From Mycobacterium sp. 1164985.4 (GTDB taxonomy: Bacteria; Actinomycetota; Actinomycetes; Mycobacteriales; Mycobacteriaceae), in NCBI RefSeq assembly GCF_001668575.1, contig NZ_LZMD01000056.1:1-59360 (forward strand): a DNA stretch of 59,360 nt, written 5' to 3'. Positions 46,502 to 55,332 of this stretch are shown piece after piece (position 1 is the stretch's first letter; each line of letters starts with the position of its first letter). Below the pieces are notes generated by a model. That model did no database searches. It was not told where the DNA came from and worked only from the letters and a program-made list of their open reading frames with translations. A program made the position numbers and the translations under genes.

Positions 46502-47913
46502 CGCACTTCGACATCGCGATCATCGGTACCGGTTCGGGTAACTCGATCCTCGACGAGCGCTATATCGACAAGAAGGTCGCGATCTGCGAGAAAAGCGTGT
46601 TCGGCGGGACCTGTCTGAACGTCGGCTGCATCCCGACGAAGATGTTCGTCTACGCGGCCGGTATCGCCGACAACGTCAGGGAGGCGGCGCGATACGGGGT
46701 CGACGCGCACATCGACGCAGTGCGATGGCCCGATATCGTCTCGCGAATCTTCGGACGGATCGATCCGCTGGCCCTCGCCGGAGAGAACTACCGACGGTCG
46801 TCACCGAACGTGCAGGTTTTCCGCAGTCACACCAGGTTTCGGCCGACCCTTCCCGACGGCCGTTATGCGCTGCGCACCGACGACGGCGACGAGTTCACCG
46901 CCGACCAGGTGGTGATCGCGGCCGGTTCCCGGGTGGTGGTGCCCGACGCGGTCACGGACTGTGGTGCGCCCTACCACACGAGCGACACGATCATGCGCAT
47001 CACCGAGCTTCCCGAACATCTCATCATCGTCGGTGGCGGTTATGTCGCTTGCGAATTCGCCCATATCTTCTCGTCGCTCGGCAGCCAGATCACGCTGCTG
47101 ATCCGGGGCAGCACGCTGCTGCGCGGTCACGACGACGACATCGCGATGCGCTTCACCGACATCGCGTCAAAGAAATGGGAGGTGCGCAACCATCACGAAC
47201 TCGTCGATGCGCGCGAGGTCGACGGAGGCGTCGAGATCACGTGTCAGGACGGCTCGACGCTGCGCGGCGACGCCTTGTTGGTGGCAACTGGTCGCGTCCC
47301 CAACGGCGACATGCTCGATGCCGAGCACGCCGGTGTGAAGGTGACCGCGAGCGGGCAGGTCGTCGTCGACGAATACCAACGCACCACCGCCCGCGGCATT
47401 TTCGCGCTCGGCGACGTGTCCTCGGACTTCCAGCTCAAGCATGTGGCCAACCACGAAGCGCGTGTGGTCAAGCACAACCTGCTGCAGGACTGGGATGACA
47501 CCGAGGCGCTCATGCCCGCCAACCACCGTTACGTGCCGTCGGCGGTCTTCACCGACCCGCAGATCGCCAGCGTCGGGTTGACCGAAAACGAAGCGCGCGC
47601 ACAGGGATTCAGAATCAAGGTCAAGATTCAGGATTACGCCGACGTCGCATACGGGTGGGCCATGGAGGACACCTCCGGCATCGCCAAACTCATCGTCGAC
47701 GACGAGACCGGCCTGCTGCTCGGCGCACACATCATGGGCCATCAGGCGTCGTCGCTGATCCAGCCCGTCATCCAGGCGATGGCGTTCGACCTACCCGCAC
47801 AGGAGATGGCGCGCGGTCAGTACTGGATTCACCCCGCGCTGCCGGAGGTCATCGAGAACGCGCTGCTGGCGCTGTGCGGCGAGCCACCGTGGCCGCCGTC
47901 GCGAAGACATTAA
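46498..47913 (+). CDS. mtr: Mycothione reductase
   Basis: 471 residues, class I flavin disulfide reductase. FAD site DIAIIGTGSGNSILDERY, redox pair in GGTCLNVGCIPTKMF, NADPH-site region IVGGGYVACEFAHIFSSLG, FALGDVSSDFQLKHVANHEA and C-terminal HPALPEVIENAL with the catalytic His-Glu pair. It reduces oxidised mycothiol, the actinobacterial thiol buffer, with NADPH. The GTG at 46498 overlaps the hydrolase stop. The 3' end faces nicT with 14 nt between stops. Confidence 0.95.
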   Translation: MTHFDIAIIGTGSGNSILDERYIDKKVAICEKSVFGGTCLNVGCIPTKMFVYAAGIADNVREAARYGVDAHIDAVRWPDIVSRIFGRIDPLALAGENYRRSSPNVQVFRSHTRFRPTLPDGRYALRTDDGDEFTADQVVIAAGSRVVVPDAVTDCGAPYHTSDTIMRITELPEHLIIVGGGYVACEFAHIFSSLGSQITLLIRGSTLLRGHDDDIAMRFTDIASKKWEVRNHHELVDAREVDGGVEITCQDGSTLRGDALLVATGRVPNGDMLDAEHAGVKVTASGQVVVDEYQRTTARGIFALGDVSSDFQLKHVANHEARVVKHNLLQDWDDTEALMPANHRYVPSAVFTDPQIASVGLTENEARAQGFRIKVKIQDYADVAYGWAMEDTSGIAKLIVDDETGLLLGAHIMGHQASSLIQPVIQAMAFDLPAQEMARGQYWIHPALPEVIENALLALCGEPPWPPSRRH

Positions 47914-47927
47914 AACGCGCAAAGGCA

Positions 47928-49022
47928 TCAAGACGCTTGCGCCAAACGCGTTCCGACTCGACCGAAGCGCCAGACGGCGACGGCGATCAACCATGCGGCC
48001 ACGAACAGTCCGACGATCATGAACCCGACGGACTCCAGGTTGAGTGACCCGATTGCGGCGAGCGGACCCGACTCGATGCCGAGGCGATCGACGATGAGCC
48101 CCGCGAGCACGATGACCCCGATGAACAAAGCGACGACCACCGACAGCATGGTTACGGTCAGGTTGTAGTAAACCTTGCGGATCGGCTGCAGGAACGCCCA
48201 GCCGTATGCCCTGGTCATGAGGACACCGTCGGCCGCGTCGAACAGGCTCATCCCTGCGGCGAAAAGCACAGGGAGAACGAGGATCGCGTACCAGGGCAGG
48301 GTGAACGCGGCCGTCCCCGCGGCCAGCACCAGAAGCGCCACCTGGGTGGCGGTGTCGAATCCCAGCCCCATGAGGAGCCCGACCGGGTAGAGGTGCCACG
48401 GCTTGTTCACCCGCCGCATCAGCGTGGCGAACATCCGCGCGAGAAAGCCCCGCTGTTCGAGCTGACGCTCCAACTCCGCTTCGTCGAAGTCGCCGCTGCG
48501 CATCCGCCGAAAGATCTTGGCGATCCCCACGGCTGCGAACAGGTTCGAGAGACCGATCAGGATGAGGAAGGTCCCCGCCACCAGCGAGCCGACCAGACCG
48601 AGCGTCTGCAGCAGCGGCGAGTTCTCGTCCTGGACCGGCCCGACCACTGCCCGCACGCCGACCGCCAGTAGGAAGGCCAGCCCGAAGACGACGGTGGAGT
48701 GGCCGAGCGAGAACCAGAATCCCGTCGACAGGGAGCGGGTCCCCTCGCCCACCAGCTTGCGGGTGGTGTTGTCGATCACCGCGATGTGGTCCGCGTCGAA
48801 CGCGTGCCGCACGCCGAGCAGGTACGCGGTCACCCCGAGACCCACGCCGAACACACCGGCCGAACCCAGGGTGATGTGCTGGGGCGCTACGCCGAAGACG
48901 AGTACCCCCCAACCGAACACGTGCAGCGCGAAGACGAAGCCGACCATGCCGGCGATGGTCGTCCAGTCGGTGCGGTCGAATCGGGTGGGAGGAGATGTCT
49001 GCACCTGCTCGACGACGGCCAT
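47928..49022 (-). CDS. nicT: NiCoT-family nickel/cobalt permease
   Basis: 364 residues, eight predicted membrane segments. The signature RHAFDADHIAVIDNTTRKL (HX4DH) in segment 2, GFWFSLGHSTVVF and LLMGLGFDTATQVALLVL are those of HoxN/NixA/NhlF. It brings Ni2+ or Co2+ into the cell; nearby cobalamin genes favour a cobalt supply role, but urease nickel is equally possible. The ATG at 49022 lies 6 nt after TAGGGT (49034-49029), suggesting a leaderless mRNA. It corresponds to Rv2856. Confidence 0.93.
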   Translation of the reverse strand: MAVVEQVQTSPPTRFDRTDWTTIAGMVGFVFALHVFGWGVLVFGVAPQHITLGSAGVFGVGLGVTAYLLGVRHAFDADHIAVIDNTTRKLVGEGTRSLSTGFWFSLGHSTVVFGLAFLLAVGVRAVVGPVQDENSPLLQTLGLVGSLVAGTFLILIGLSNLFAAVGIAKIFRRMRSGDFDEAELERQLEQRGFLARMFATLMRRVNKPWHLYPVGLLMGLGFDTATQVALLVLAAGTAAFTLPWYAILVLPVLFAAGMSLFDAADGVLMTRAYGWAFLQPIRKVYYNLTVTMLSVVVALFIGVIVLAGLIVDRLGIESGPLAAIGSLNLESVGFMIVGLFVAAWLIAVAVWRFGRVGTRLAQAS

Positions 49023-49099
49023 GTTGCGACCCTAGGCCGATGCGCCGTTGCCTGTCTAGCTGAACACATGTTCATCTGGCGGCCTCAACCGACCGCCGA

Positions 49100-49957
49100 T
49101 CATGTCGTGCGCTTTGTCGCAGTGATGACCAGGTATTCGGCGTCATACGCGGTCCGGCCCGCCACGTCGGCCTGATTCGCTTCGGTGAGGAAGGCCAGGA
49201 AGTCGCGGTCCAGGGCTTCGGTGCGTTCGGCGTCGTCCGCGTTGAACTTGTACGCCGCGATCGTGGGTCCGTAGTTGCGTTTCCAGTACTCGCGGAACTC
49301 GAGCGGGGTGGCGCATTGATCCATGCGCACCGTCTGGCGGCGCAGCCTGAGGTCGGTGACCCGGTCGCCGAAGAGCGCGCGGACGTGCTCCTCACTTCCC
49401 CACAGCGGCGGCGGGGTCGCCCCCGGGGGCGGCGGCGGCGCGTAGGGCTTCATGGTCGCGAACAGCTTTCCGATGAAGCCTTCGGGCGTCCAGTTGATCA
49501 TCCCGATCGTTCCGCCGGGACGGGTCACCCTGATCAGTTCGTCGGCGGTTTCCTGATGGTGCGGCGCGAACATCGCACCGACACAGGACATCACCACGTC
49601 GAAACCGTTGTCGGCGAACGGCAACGCCTCCGCGTCGGCTTCCGCCCACTCCAGGGTCACACCCCGCTCGGCGGCGATGCGGCGCCCCGCGTCGAACAGC
49701 TCCGGCGTGAGGTCGCTCGCGGTGACGGCCGCGCCGAGCTCCGCGGCCGGAATCGCCGCATTGCCCGAGCCGGCGGCGACGTCGAGTACACGATCGCCCG
49801 TGCGCACCCCGCAGGCCCGGACCAGTTCGGGACCGAGTGTGGGAATGAGTTCGGCGGCGACGGCGGGGTAATCACCCGAGGCCCACAACGCGCGATGTTT
49901 GGCCTTGAGCTGCCGATCGCCATCGCCCGTCGTCGTGTTCTGTTCAGTGGTTGTCAT
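49100..49957 (-). CDS. Class I SAM-dependent methyltransferase (UbiE/Methyltransf_11 type)
   Basis: 285 residues. Motif I RVLDVAAGSGNAAIPAAELG, post-I TASDLTPEL, AEADAEALPFADNGFDVVMS and RVTRPGGTIGMINWTPEGFI are present, with a Pro-rich PYAPPPPPGATPPPLWG loop. The target is unknown. The ATG at 49957 follows a GAGGAGG site, the strongest ribosome-binding site seen in this part. It is the first gene of a block that appears inserted between nicT and the fadR-SDR-aldC cluster. Confidence 0.85.
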   Translation of the reverse strand: MTTTEQNTTTGDGDRQLKAKHRALWASGDYPAVAAELIPTLGPELVRACGVRTGDRVLDVAAGSGNAAIPAAELGAAVTASDLTPELFDAGRRIAAERGVTLEWAEADAEALPFADNGFDVVMSCVGAMFAPHHQETADELIRVTRPGGTIGMINWTPEGFIGKLFATMKPYAPPPPPGATPPPLWGSEEHVRALFGDRVTDLRLRRQTVRMDQCATPLEFREYWKRNYGPTIAAYKFNADDAERTEALDRDFLAFLTEANQADVAGRTAYDAEYLVITATKRTT

Positions 49958-50013
49958 GTCATCCTCCTCGTAGTTGTGTCCCGCCGTCGCCGCCGGTTCG
50001 GCGGCGCTCAGCC

Positions 50014-50304
50014 TCAGGCCGGCCGCCCGCCGGGGCCGGTCGTCCCGACGTAATTGCCGTTGGCGTAGTGATCGGTGTAGGTGACGCCGTCACTGGCCTT
50101 GTAGGTGCACGCCGAGCTCCTGATGTCGACCGCGACGGCCGTTTCGTACTTGCCACCTGCCGCCTTGCACTCGGTCTTGATCGTGTTCTCGTTGATCGGC
50201 TTTGCGTGGGCGCTCGGCGCGACAAGTCCGGCGATTGCGGGCATCGCGAGCGAAGCCGACAACGCGGAGACGGCCGCAACACGTTTGAACAGCGGATGCT
50301 TCAT
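50014..50304 (-). CDS. Small secreted protein of unknown function
   Basis: 96 residues. MKHPLFKRVAAVSALSASLA-type signal peptide with a probable cut after APSAHA, leaving about 62 residues with two Cys (TECKAAGG and SSACTYK) that could form one disulfide. The mature part reads like a small beta protein ending ANGNYVGTTGPGGRPA. The ATG at 50304 has a GAGAGAAGAG stretch upstream. No family is recognised. It lies between the SARP regulator and the methyltransferase, all on the minus strand. Confidence 0.7.
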   Translation of the reverse strand: MKHPLFKRVAAVSALSASLAMPAIAGLVAPSAHAKPINENTIKTECKAAGGKYETAVAVDIRSSACTYKASDGVTYTDHYANGNYVGTTGPGGRPA

Positions 50305-50454
50305 CGTTTTCTCTTCTCTCTTGATGGTCGGCCGTGGGTGGCCTGACCGTTGGGTTTTGACGGATGAAGTCTCTGAGAGAAGGCTTCGGAGATCATTGAA
50401 CGATCGTGAAATCCGCAGCTCACGTGGTGTTGTGAGCGGTCAGGTGGGGAGGCG

Positions 50455-53316
50455 TTACGAGGGCGCCGTCCCCCCGGTTGCCGTGACGGTCTGGTCGACA
50501 CTGAGCACCGCCAGTGTGGCCCGCGCCAGACGGACGGCCTCGACGCCACTGACGATGCGCTGTCCCTGCGGGTGACGGTCGGCCGGCAGCGGCGAGGGCT
50601 TTCCGGCACCGACCAGGGCGTCGTGCACAGTCAGCGCCGCATCGTCGGCGCCGATCCGCGCCAGAAAGCGGGCGATGTAGCGCAGATTGAGCCACTGTTG
50701 GCTCCAGTCACCCACCCGGTCCCAATGGTCGAGGACGTCGATGAGGGCCGCGGCCGCGGTGGGCGGTTCTCCGTGGACGGCGCGGGTGGAGGCCGCCTCC
50801 ATCAGGGCGATGCCATGCCACCAGAAGTTCTTGACCGATGCCGCCAGCGCCGCAGCCTCGTCGAACAGTTCCAGCGCGCGCTCCGGTTCGGATTTCTTCA
50901 GCACCAGCCCGAGCGCGTAGCGCCCCATCGACCGGGCGGTGGGATTCGAGGTGCCGTCCGCGACACAGACCGCTTCCTGCGCCACGGCGATTCCGTCCTC
51001 CGGTCGTCGCAACGCGGCATGACAGATGGCCACGTAGAACAGCGTCCACACCAACCGGATCGGGTCATCCTCGGCGCGCGCACGCCCCATCTCCGTCTCG
51101 TAATGCGCGAGCGCGGTACCTGGGTCCCCGTCGTAGAGCGCGAGGTCTGCCAGCACGTCACCCGGGTAGGCGATGCGGCCGTTGGCCCGACCGGGTCTGC
51201 GCCCGACGGCCATTTCAGCGAGCGCGCGGGCGTTTTCGGATTCGCCCCGGTTCCACGCGCCCCGTGCCGCGAAGCCGATGGCGGCCGCGTACAAGGGATG
51301 CTGGGGATCGGCCCGCTGGATGATCCGCTCCGCCCAACCTGCGGACTCGTATCCGATTCGCAGGTGCATGATTTCGGACAACGAGGTGACCAGCCGCAAC
51401 GCGGTGTCGATATCTCCGGCGGCGACGGAGCGTTCGAATGCGGTTCGGATGTTGTCGTAGTCGGGCAGCATCCGGTCGACCCATTCGGCCTCGTCCGGTC
51501 CGTGCATGCCGACAGCCGCGTGCAGCGCCAACTCGGTGTAGTAGCGGGCATGCCGCCTTGTCACGTCGGCATCGAAACCCGTTTCCTGCATACGGTTTCG
51601 GCCATAGGCCCGCAGTGTCTCCAGCAACGCGTAGCGCGTGTGTCCGGCCCCCGGGCGACGCGTCACCATCGACTTGTCGAGAAGTCCGGCGAGCACATCG
51701 AGGGTGTCGTCCTCATCACCCGTCCCGCAAACGCCGTGCGCCGCAGCCAGATCGAAACCGCCGGCGAAAACCGACAATCGGATGAACAGATCCTGTTCGG
51801 CTTCGGTGAGCAACTGATACGACCAGTCGATCGTGGCGGTGAGGCTCTGTTGCCGAGGAGACGCGTCGCGGGCACCACCGCTGAGCAGCCGCAGGCTGTC
51901 CAGCCTGCGCGCGACATCGAGACTGCTCATCGCCCGCATCCTCGCGGCAGCGAGTTCGATCGCCAACGGCAGACCGTCGAGCCGACGACAGATCTCGGTG
52001 ACCGCACCCGCTGGCTCGCTATCGAGGTCGAAGTCCGGTCTGCCCGAGCGCGCGCGTTCGGCGAACAGGCGAACGCCGTCGTCGATGGGAAGCGGTGGCA
52101 CAGGCAGAAGCCTCTCGCCCTCGACACCGAGCGCTTCGCGACTCGTCGCCAGCACCACCACCTCCGGGCAGTGGCGCACGACCCGGTCGGCCAACCGCGC
52201 GGCGATGTCGAGCACGTGCTCGCAGTTGTCCAGCAGCAGAAGCAGTTTGCGGGCTCGCAGATACTCGATCACGGTGGTTTCGATGTCGAGCCCCTGCTGC
52301 TGCTGTACGCGCAGCGCCACCGCAACGGCGTGCGCGACGGCCGTCGCATCCTCGACGGGTGCGAGCTCACATACCCACGCCCCGTCGGGAAAGCCCTCCG
52401 CGGATCGAGACGCCGCTTCGAGTGCCAACCGCGTCTTGCCGACGCCGCCGACGCCGATCAGCGTGATCAGCGGTCCGGTGTTCAGCGCATCGACGACCCG
52501 GCGCAACTCGTCGTCGCGGCCAATGAGGCTGGTGGCGCGCCTGGGGACACTGTTGGGCTTTTCGGAGGCGATGCGGACCGGTGGCTGCACCTGATCGCCC
52601 TCCAGTATCTGCTGATGCACCCGCCGCAGCGCCGGTCCCGGCTCCACACCCAGTTCGTCGACCAGGCGGGTTCGCATCGTCCGGAAGGTGTCGAGCGCAT
52701 CGACCTGCCGCCCACACCGGTATTGCGCGAGCATCAGTTGGCTCGCCAGCCTCTCGTCGAGCGGATGGTCGCGGAGCATGGACGTCAGCAGCGGGATCAG
52801 CTCTGGATGCCGACCGATGCGCAGCCGGATGTCGTTGTGATCCAGTGCGGCGGCTAAGCGTTCGGACTGCAATCCACGCCGGACGTCGTCCAGCCACGGC
52901 GTCTCGAGGCTCGCGAACGGTTCGCCGCGCCACAGCTTGAGCGCTTCGGCGAACAGGGCGTCGGCGCTGGCTAGATCGGTCGTCGCCCGCGCCTGTGCGA
53001 CGAGGTCGCGGAACAGGTGCACATCCACCGTCGACGGGTCCGCGCTGAGAACGTATCCGCCTGGGCTGCGGTTGATTTCGACACTACCGGCGAAGAGGTG
53101 CCGGATGCGCGAAACGTATGCGGCCAACGCGTTTCGGGCGCGGTGCGGTGGGTCGTCCGCCCACACACGGTCGATCAGCTGGTCGGACGGCACCGGTCGG
53201 TTGACGTCGAGCAGCAGCGTCGCCAGAACGCAGCGTTGGCGGGACGGGCCGATCTCGACCCGCACGCCGTCCACGTGGGCCTCGACGTCGCCGAGCAAAC
53301 GGAACTGCACAGCCAC
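50455..53316 (-). CDS. SARP/AfsR-type transcriptional regulator with NB-ARC and TPR domains
   Basis: 953 residues. An N-terminal OmpR-like winged helix (about 1-95; VLATLLLDVNRPVPSDQLID, PHRARNALAAYVSRIRHL) and a BTAD domain (about 97-240; DVHLFRDLVAQAR, EFELGVEPGPALRR-type end) make a SARP unit. Then an NB-ARC ATPase (about 265-540; Walker A GVGGVGKTRLALEAA, LLLLDNCEHVLD, GLPLAIELAA) and a helical TPR-like C-terminus follow. Such regulators activate secondary metabolism or stress genes; the target here is unknown. The GTG at 53316 gives VAVQFRLLGDVEAHVDG, the usual SARP start. It lies 46 nt after the ArsR gene. Confidence 0.9.
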   Translation of the reverse strand: MAVQFRLLGDVEAHVDGVRVEIGPSRQRCVLATLLLDVNRPVPSDQLIDRVWADDPPHRARNALAAYVSRIRHLFAGSVEINRSPGGYVLSADPSTVDVHLFRDLVAQARATTDLASADALFAEALKLWRGEPFASLETPWLDDVRRGLQSERLAAALDHNDIRLRIGRHPELIPLLTSMLRDHPLDERLASQLMLAQYRCGRQVDALDTFRTMRTRLVDELGVEPGPALRRVHQQILEGDQVQPPVRIASEKPNSVPRRATSLIGRDDELRRVVDALNTGPLITLIGVGGVGKTRLALEAASRSAEGFPDGAWVCELAPVEDATAVAHAVAVALRVQQQQGLDIETTVIEYLRARKLLLLLDNCEHVLDIAARLADRVVRHCPEVVVLATSREALGVEGERLLPVPPLPIDDGVRLFAERARSGRPDFDLDSEPAGAVTEICRRLDGLPLAIELAAARMRAMSSLDVARRLDSLRLLSGGARDASPRQQSLTATIDWSYQLLTEAEQDLFIRLSVFAGGFDLAAAHGVCGTGDEDDTLDVLAGLLDKSMVTRRPGAGHTRYALLETLRAYGRNRMQETGFDADVTRRHARYYTELALHAAVGMHGPDEAEWVDRMLPDYDNIRTAFERSVAAGDIDTALRLVTSLSEIMHLRIGYESAGWAERIIQRADPQHPLYAAAIGFAARGAWNRGESENARALAEMAVGRRPGRANGRIAYPGDVLADLALYDGDPGTALAHYETEMGRARAEDDPIRLVWTLFYVAICHAALRRPEDGIAVAQEAVCVADGTSNPTARSMGRYALGLVLKKSEPERALELFDEAAALAASVKNFWWHGIALMEAASTRAVHGEPPTAAAALIDVLDHWDRVGDWSQQWLNLRYIARFLARIGADDAALTVHDALVGAGKPSPLPADRHPQGQRIVSGVEAVRLARATLAVLSVDQTVTATGGTAPS

Positions 53317-53362
53317 GACATACAGCTTTCACCAGGTCAGCACGTGTGGGGCGGAAACGGCG

Positions 53363-53692
53363 TCAGCCGTGCCGGGCGCCGATCCAGTGCAGGAGGTCGT
53401 GGACGATCTCGTCGTCGAGGCGATAGCTGACCCCGCGTCCCACGCGGGTCGCGCTGACCCAGCCCTGCTGGCGTAATACGCGAAGCGCCTGCGAGACGGC
53501 GTTTTCTGAGCGGCCGAGCGCGGTGGCCAGGTCTCCGACGCGGATTCCCGGGACGCGGTGCAGCGTGAGCAGGATTTCCAGCCGGTGCGGGTCTGACAGC
53601 AGGTCGAATCGCTGAGTCCAGCTGGCGGTGTCGACGTCGGCCAGCGCTGACGCCGCGCGTTCGACGTCCACCTGACCAACGGGCTCGTTCAC
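53363..53692 (-). CDS. ArsR-family winged-helix transcriptional regulator
   Basis: 109 residues. LLSDPHRLEILLTLHRVPGIRVGDLATALGRSENAVSQALRVLRQQGWVSATRVGRGVSY-type winged helix is clear (order of blocks as in ArsR/SmtB). No Cys is present, so it is not a thiol metal sensor; metal binding through His/Asp is possible (DDEIVHDLLHWIGARHG). The GTG at 53692 lies 7 nt after TACATT (53705-53700); a GTG at 53719 would start upstream of that box. The same-strand SARP gene follows. Confidence 0.85.
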   Translation of the reverse strand: MNEPVGQVDVERAASALADVDTASWTQRFDLLSDPHRLEILLTLHRVPGIRVGDLATALGRSENAVSQALRVLRQQGWVSATRVGRGVSYRLDDEIVHDLLHWIGARHG

Positions 53693-53735
53693 GGGACTCA
53701 ATGTAACGCTGATGTGCACGCTCGAGGGTGCTTGA

Positions 53736-53792
53736 CCGTGCGCAAATGTCGGAAAATCGGCGGCGTGTCGTCAGCAAACACGCACGCTCGCC
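53736..53792 (-). repeat. Dispersed 57-bp repeat, copy C
   Basis: The same unit as copies A and B in inverse orientation: a GTGCGCAAATG end, 11 variable nt, and the conserved block (53763-53791) with CAAACACGCACGCTCGC. It lies between the ArsR gene and the fadR-type gene's 3' end. Confidence 0.68.
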
Positions 53793-53808
53793 GTGAAAAA
53801 GGCGGGGC

Positions 53809-54555
53809 TTAGTCGAGGAAGCCGTGCAGCAGCGCGGCCGAGCCCTCGACATGTGCGCGCATCGCCGACGCCGCGCCGTCCGCGTCGCCGGCGAGAATCG
53901 CGATGACGATCGCCTCGTGCTGCTCGTCGGAGTGGGCGATGTTTCGGGGCAGCAACGGGATCTGGTCGAGCAGCGCATTGAGCCGCATCCTGTTCTCCGC
54001 CAGCAGCGGCACCAGCGACGGTGACCCGGCGGCCTCGGCGATCGCCAGATGTAGACGCGAGTCGAGCCGCCGGTAGTCATCCGGGGCGGCGCCGCGAACG
54101 TCGCCCATCCGCAGCCACAGTTGTTCGCGCTCGGCGGCGGTCAGCGTTCGGCTGGCGGACATGTGCGCGGCACCGACTTCGAGGATCTCGCGCAGGCGTA
54201 GCGCGTCGTCGATGTCCGCGCGCGTCAGATCGTCGTTTCCGGTGATGGGCGTGGGCAGTTCGTCGGCGAGGAACGTCCCGCCGTAGCGGCCCCGCCGGGA
54301 CACCAGATAACCCGCGTCGGACAGCGATTTGATGGCCTCGCGCACGGTGTCGCGGCTGACGCCGAGCCGCGAGGCGAGTTCCCGTTCGGGCGGCAGGCAT
54401 TCACCCGGTTGCAGCACCCCGAGCCGGATGGTCTGCAGCAGCCGACCGACGGTGTCCTCGAAGGCGTTGCCGCCACGCACGGGGCGCAGCAGCGCCCCGG
54501 CCGCCTCCGCGGTGAGCCCCGCGGGCGCCTCCGGTCCGTCCGGGTCGGCCGACAT
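53809..54555 (-). CDS. FadR-subfamily GntR transcriptional regulator
   Basis: 248 residues. An N-terminal winged helix (about 35-100; GECLPPERELASRLGVSRDTVREAIKSLSDAGYL) and a C-terminal all-helical FCD effector domain (about 110-245; LRLREILEVGAAHMSA, DYRRLDSRLHLAIAEAAGS, HEAIVIAILAGDADGA), with Asp and His positions that may bind metal. It is the last gene of the glnA4 operon, 3 nt after the SDR stop, and is probably its repressor. The ATG at 54555 lies directly after that stop. Confidence 0.88.
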   Translation of the reverse strand: MSADPDGPEAPAGLTAEAAGALLRPVRGGNAFEDTVGRLLQTIRLGVLQPGECLPPERELASRLGVSRDTVREAIKSLSDAGYLVSRRGRYGGTFLADELPTPITGNDDLTRADIDDALRLREILEVGAAHMSASRTLTAAEREQLWLRMGDVRGAAPDDYRRLDSRLHLAIAEAAGSPSLVPLLAENRMRLNALLDQIPLLPRNIAHSDEQHEAIVIAILAGDADGAASAMRAHVEGSAALLHGFLD

Positions 54556-54558
54556 GGT

Positions 54559-55332
54559 TTACAGCGGAGTGACGTAGTGGCCGCTGATGCCGCCGTCGAC
54601 GAGGAAAGACGAAGCAGTGATGAACGAGGCGTCGTCGCTGGCGAGGAACGCCACCGCGGCGGCCAGTTCGTCGGGTTCGGCGAAGCGGCCCACCGGGATG
54701 TGCACCAGCCGCCGCGCGGCCCGCTCGGGATCCTTGGCGAACAACTCCTGCAGCAGCGGGGTGTTGACCGGTCCCGGGCACAACGCGTTGACCCGGATGC
54801 CCTGCCGCGCGTACTGCACGCCGAGTTCACGGGACATCGCCAGCACACCACCCTTGGACGCGGTGTAAGAGATCTGCGAGGTGGCCGAACCCATCACCGC
54901 CACAAAGGAAGCGGTGTTGACGATCGAGCCCTTCTGCTGCGGCACCATGTGGCGCAGCGCCGCCTTGCAGCAGAAGAACACCGACTTGAGGTTGACGTCC
55001 TGCACCCGCTGCCACGCGTCGATGCCGGTGTCCTCGATCAGATCGTCCTCGGGTGGGCTGATGCCGGCGTTGTTGAACGCGATGTCGACCGAGCCGTAGG
55101 TGTCGGCGGCGGTGTCGAACAGCGTGTCCACCGCAACCTGGTCGGATACGTCGACCTGGACGAAGGTGCCGTTGAGGTCGTCGGCGACGGTCTTTCCCGC
55201 CGCCGGGTCGATGTCACCGATGACGACGGTCGCGCCCTCGGCCTTCATCCGCTTGGCGCTGGCCAGGCCGATGCCGCTGGCGCCGCCGGTGACGACGGCG
55301 ACCTTTCCCGCCAACCGTTGGGTGAGATCCAT
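54559..55332 (-). CDS. Short-chain dehydrogenase/reductase
   Basis: 257 residues, classical SDR. TGGASGIGLA cofactor motif, DIAFNNAGIS (NNAG), catalytic Ser in SFVAVMG and the YTASK Tyr-Lys pair; VIGDID at strand 2 favours NAD. In context it could oxidise the alcohol of gamma-glutamyl-ethanolamide to the aldehyde used by AldC, but the substrate is inferred. The ATG directly follows the aldC stop (TAGATG). It corresponds to Rv2857c. Confidence 0.9.
   Translation of the reverse strand: MDLTQRLAGKVAVVTGGASGIGLASAKRMKAEGATVVIGDIDPAAGKTVADDLNGTFVQVDVSDQVAVDTLFDTAADTYGSVDIAFNNAGISPPEDDLIEDTGIDAWQRVQDVNLKSVFFCCKAALRHMVPQQKGSIVNTASFVAVMGSATSQISYTASKGGVLAMSRELGVQYARQGIRVNALCPGPVNTPLLQELFAKDPERAARRLVHIPVGRFAEPDELAAAVAFLASDDASFITASSFLVDGGISGHYVTPL

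Noticed and set aside
50395..50425. SARP-type direct repeats (TGAAC / TGAAA spaced 10 nt) upstream of the small secreted gene
   Set aside because: Too short and degenerate; spacing and sequence do not meet a convincing SARP box.
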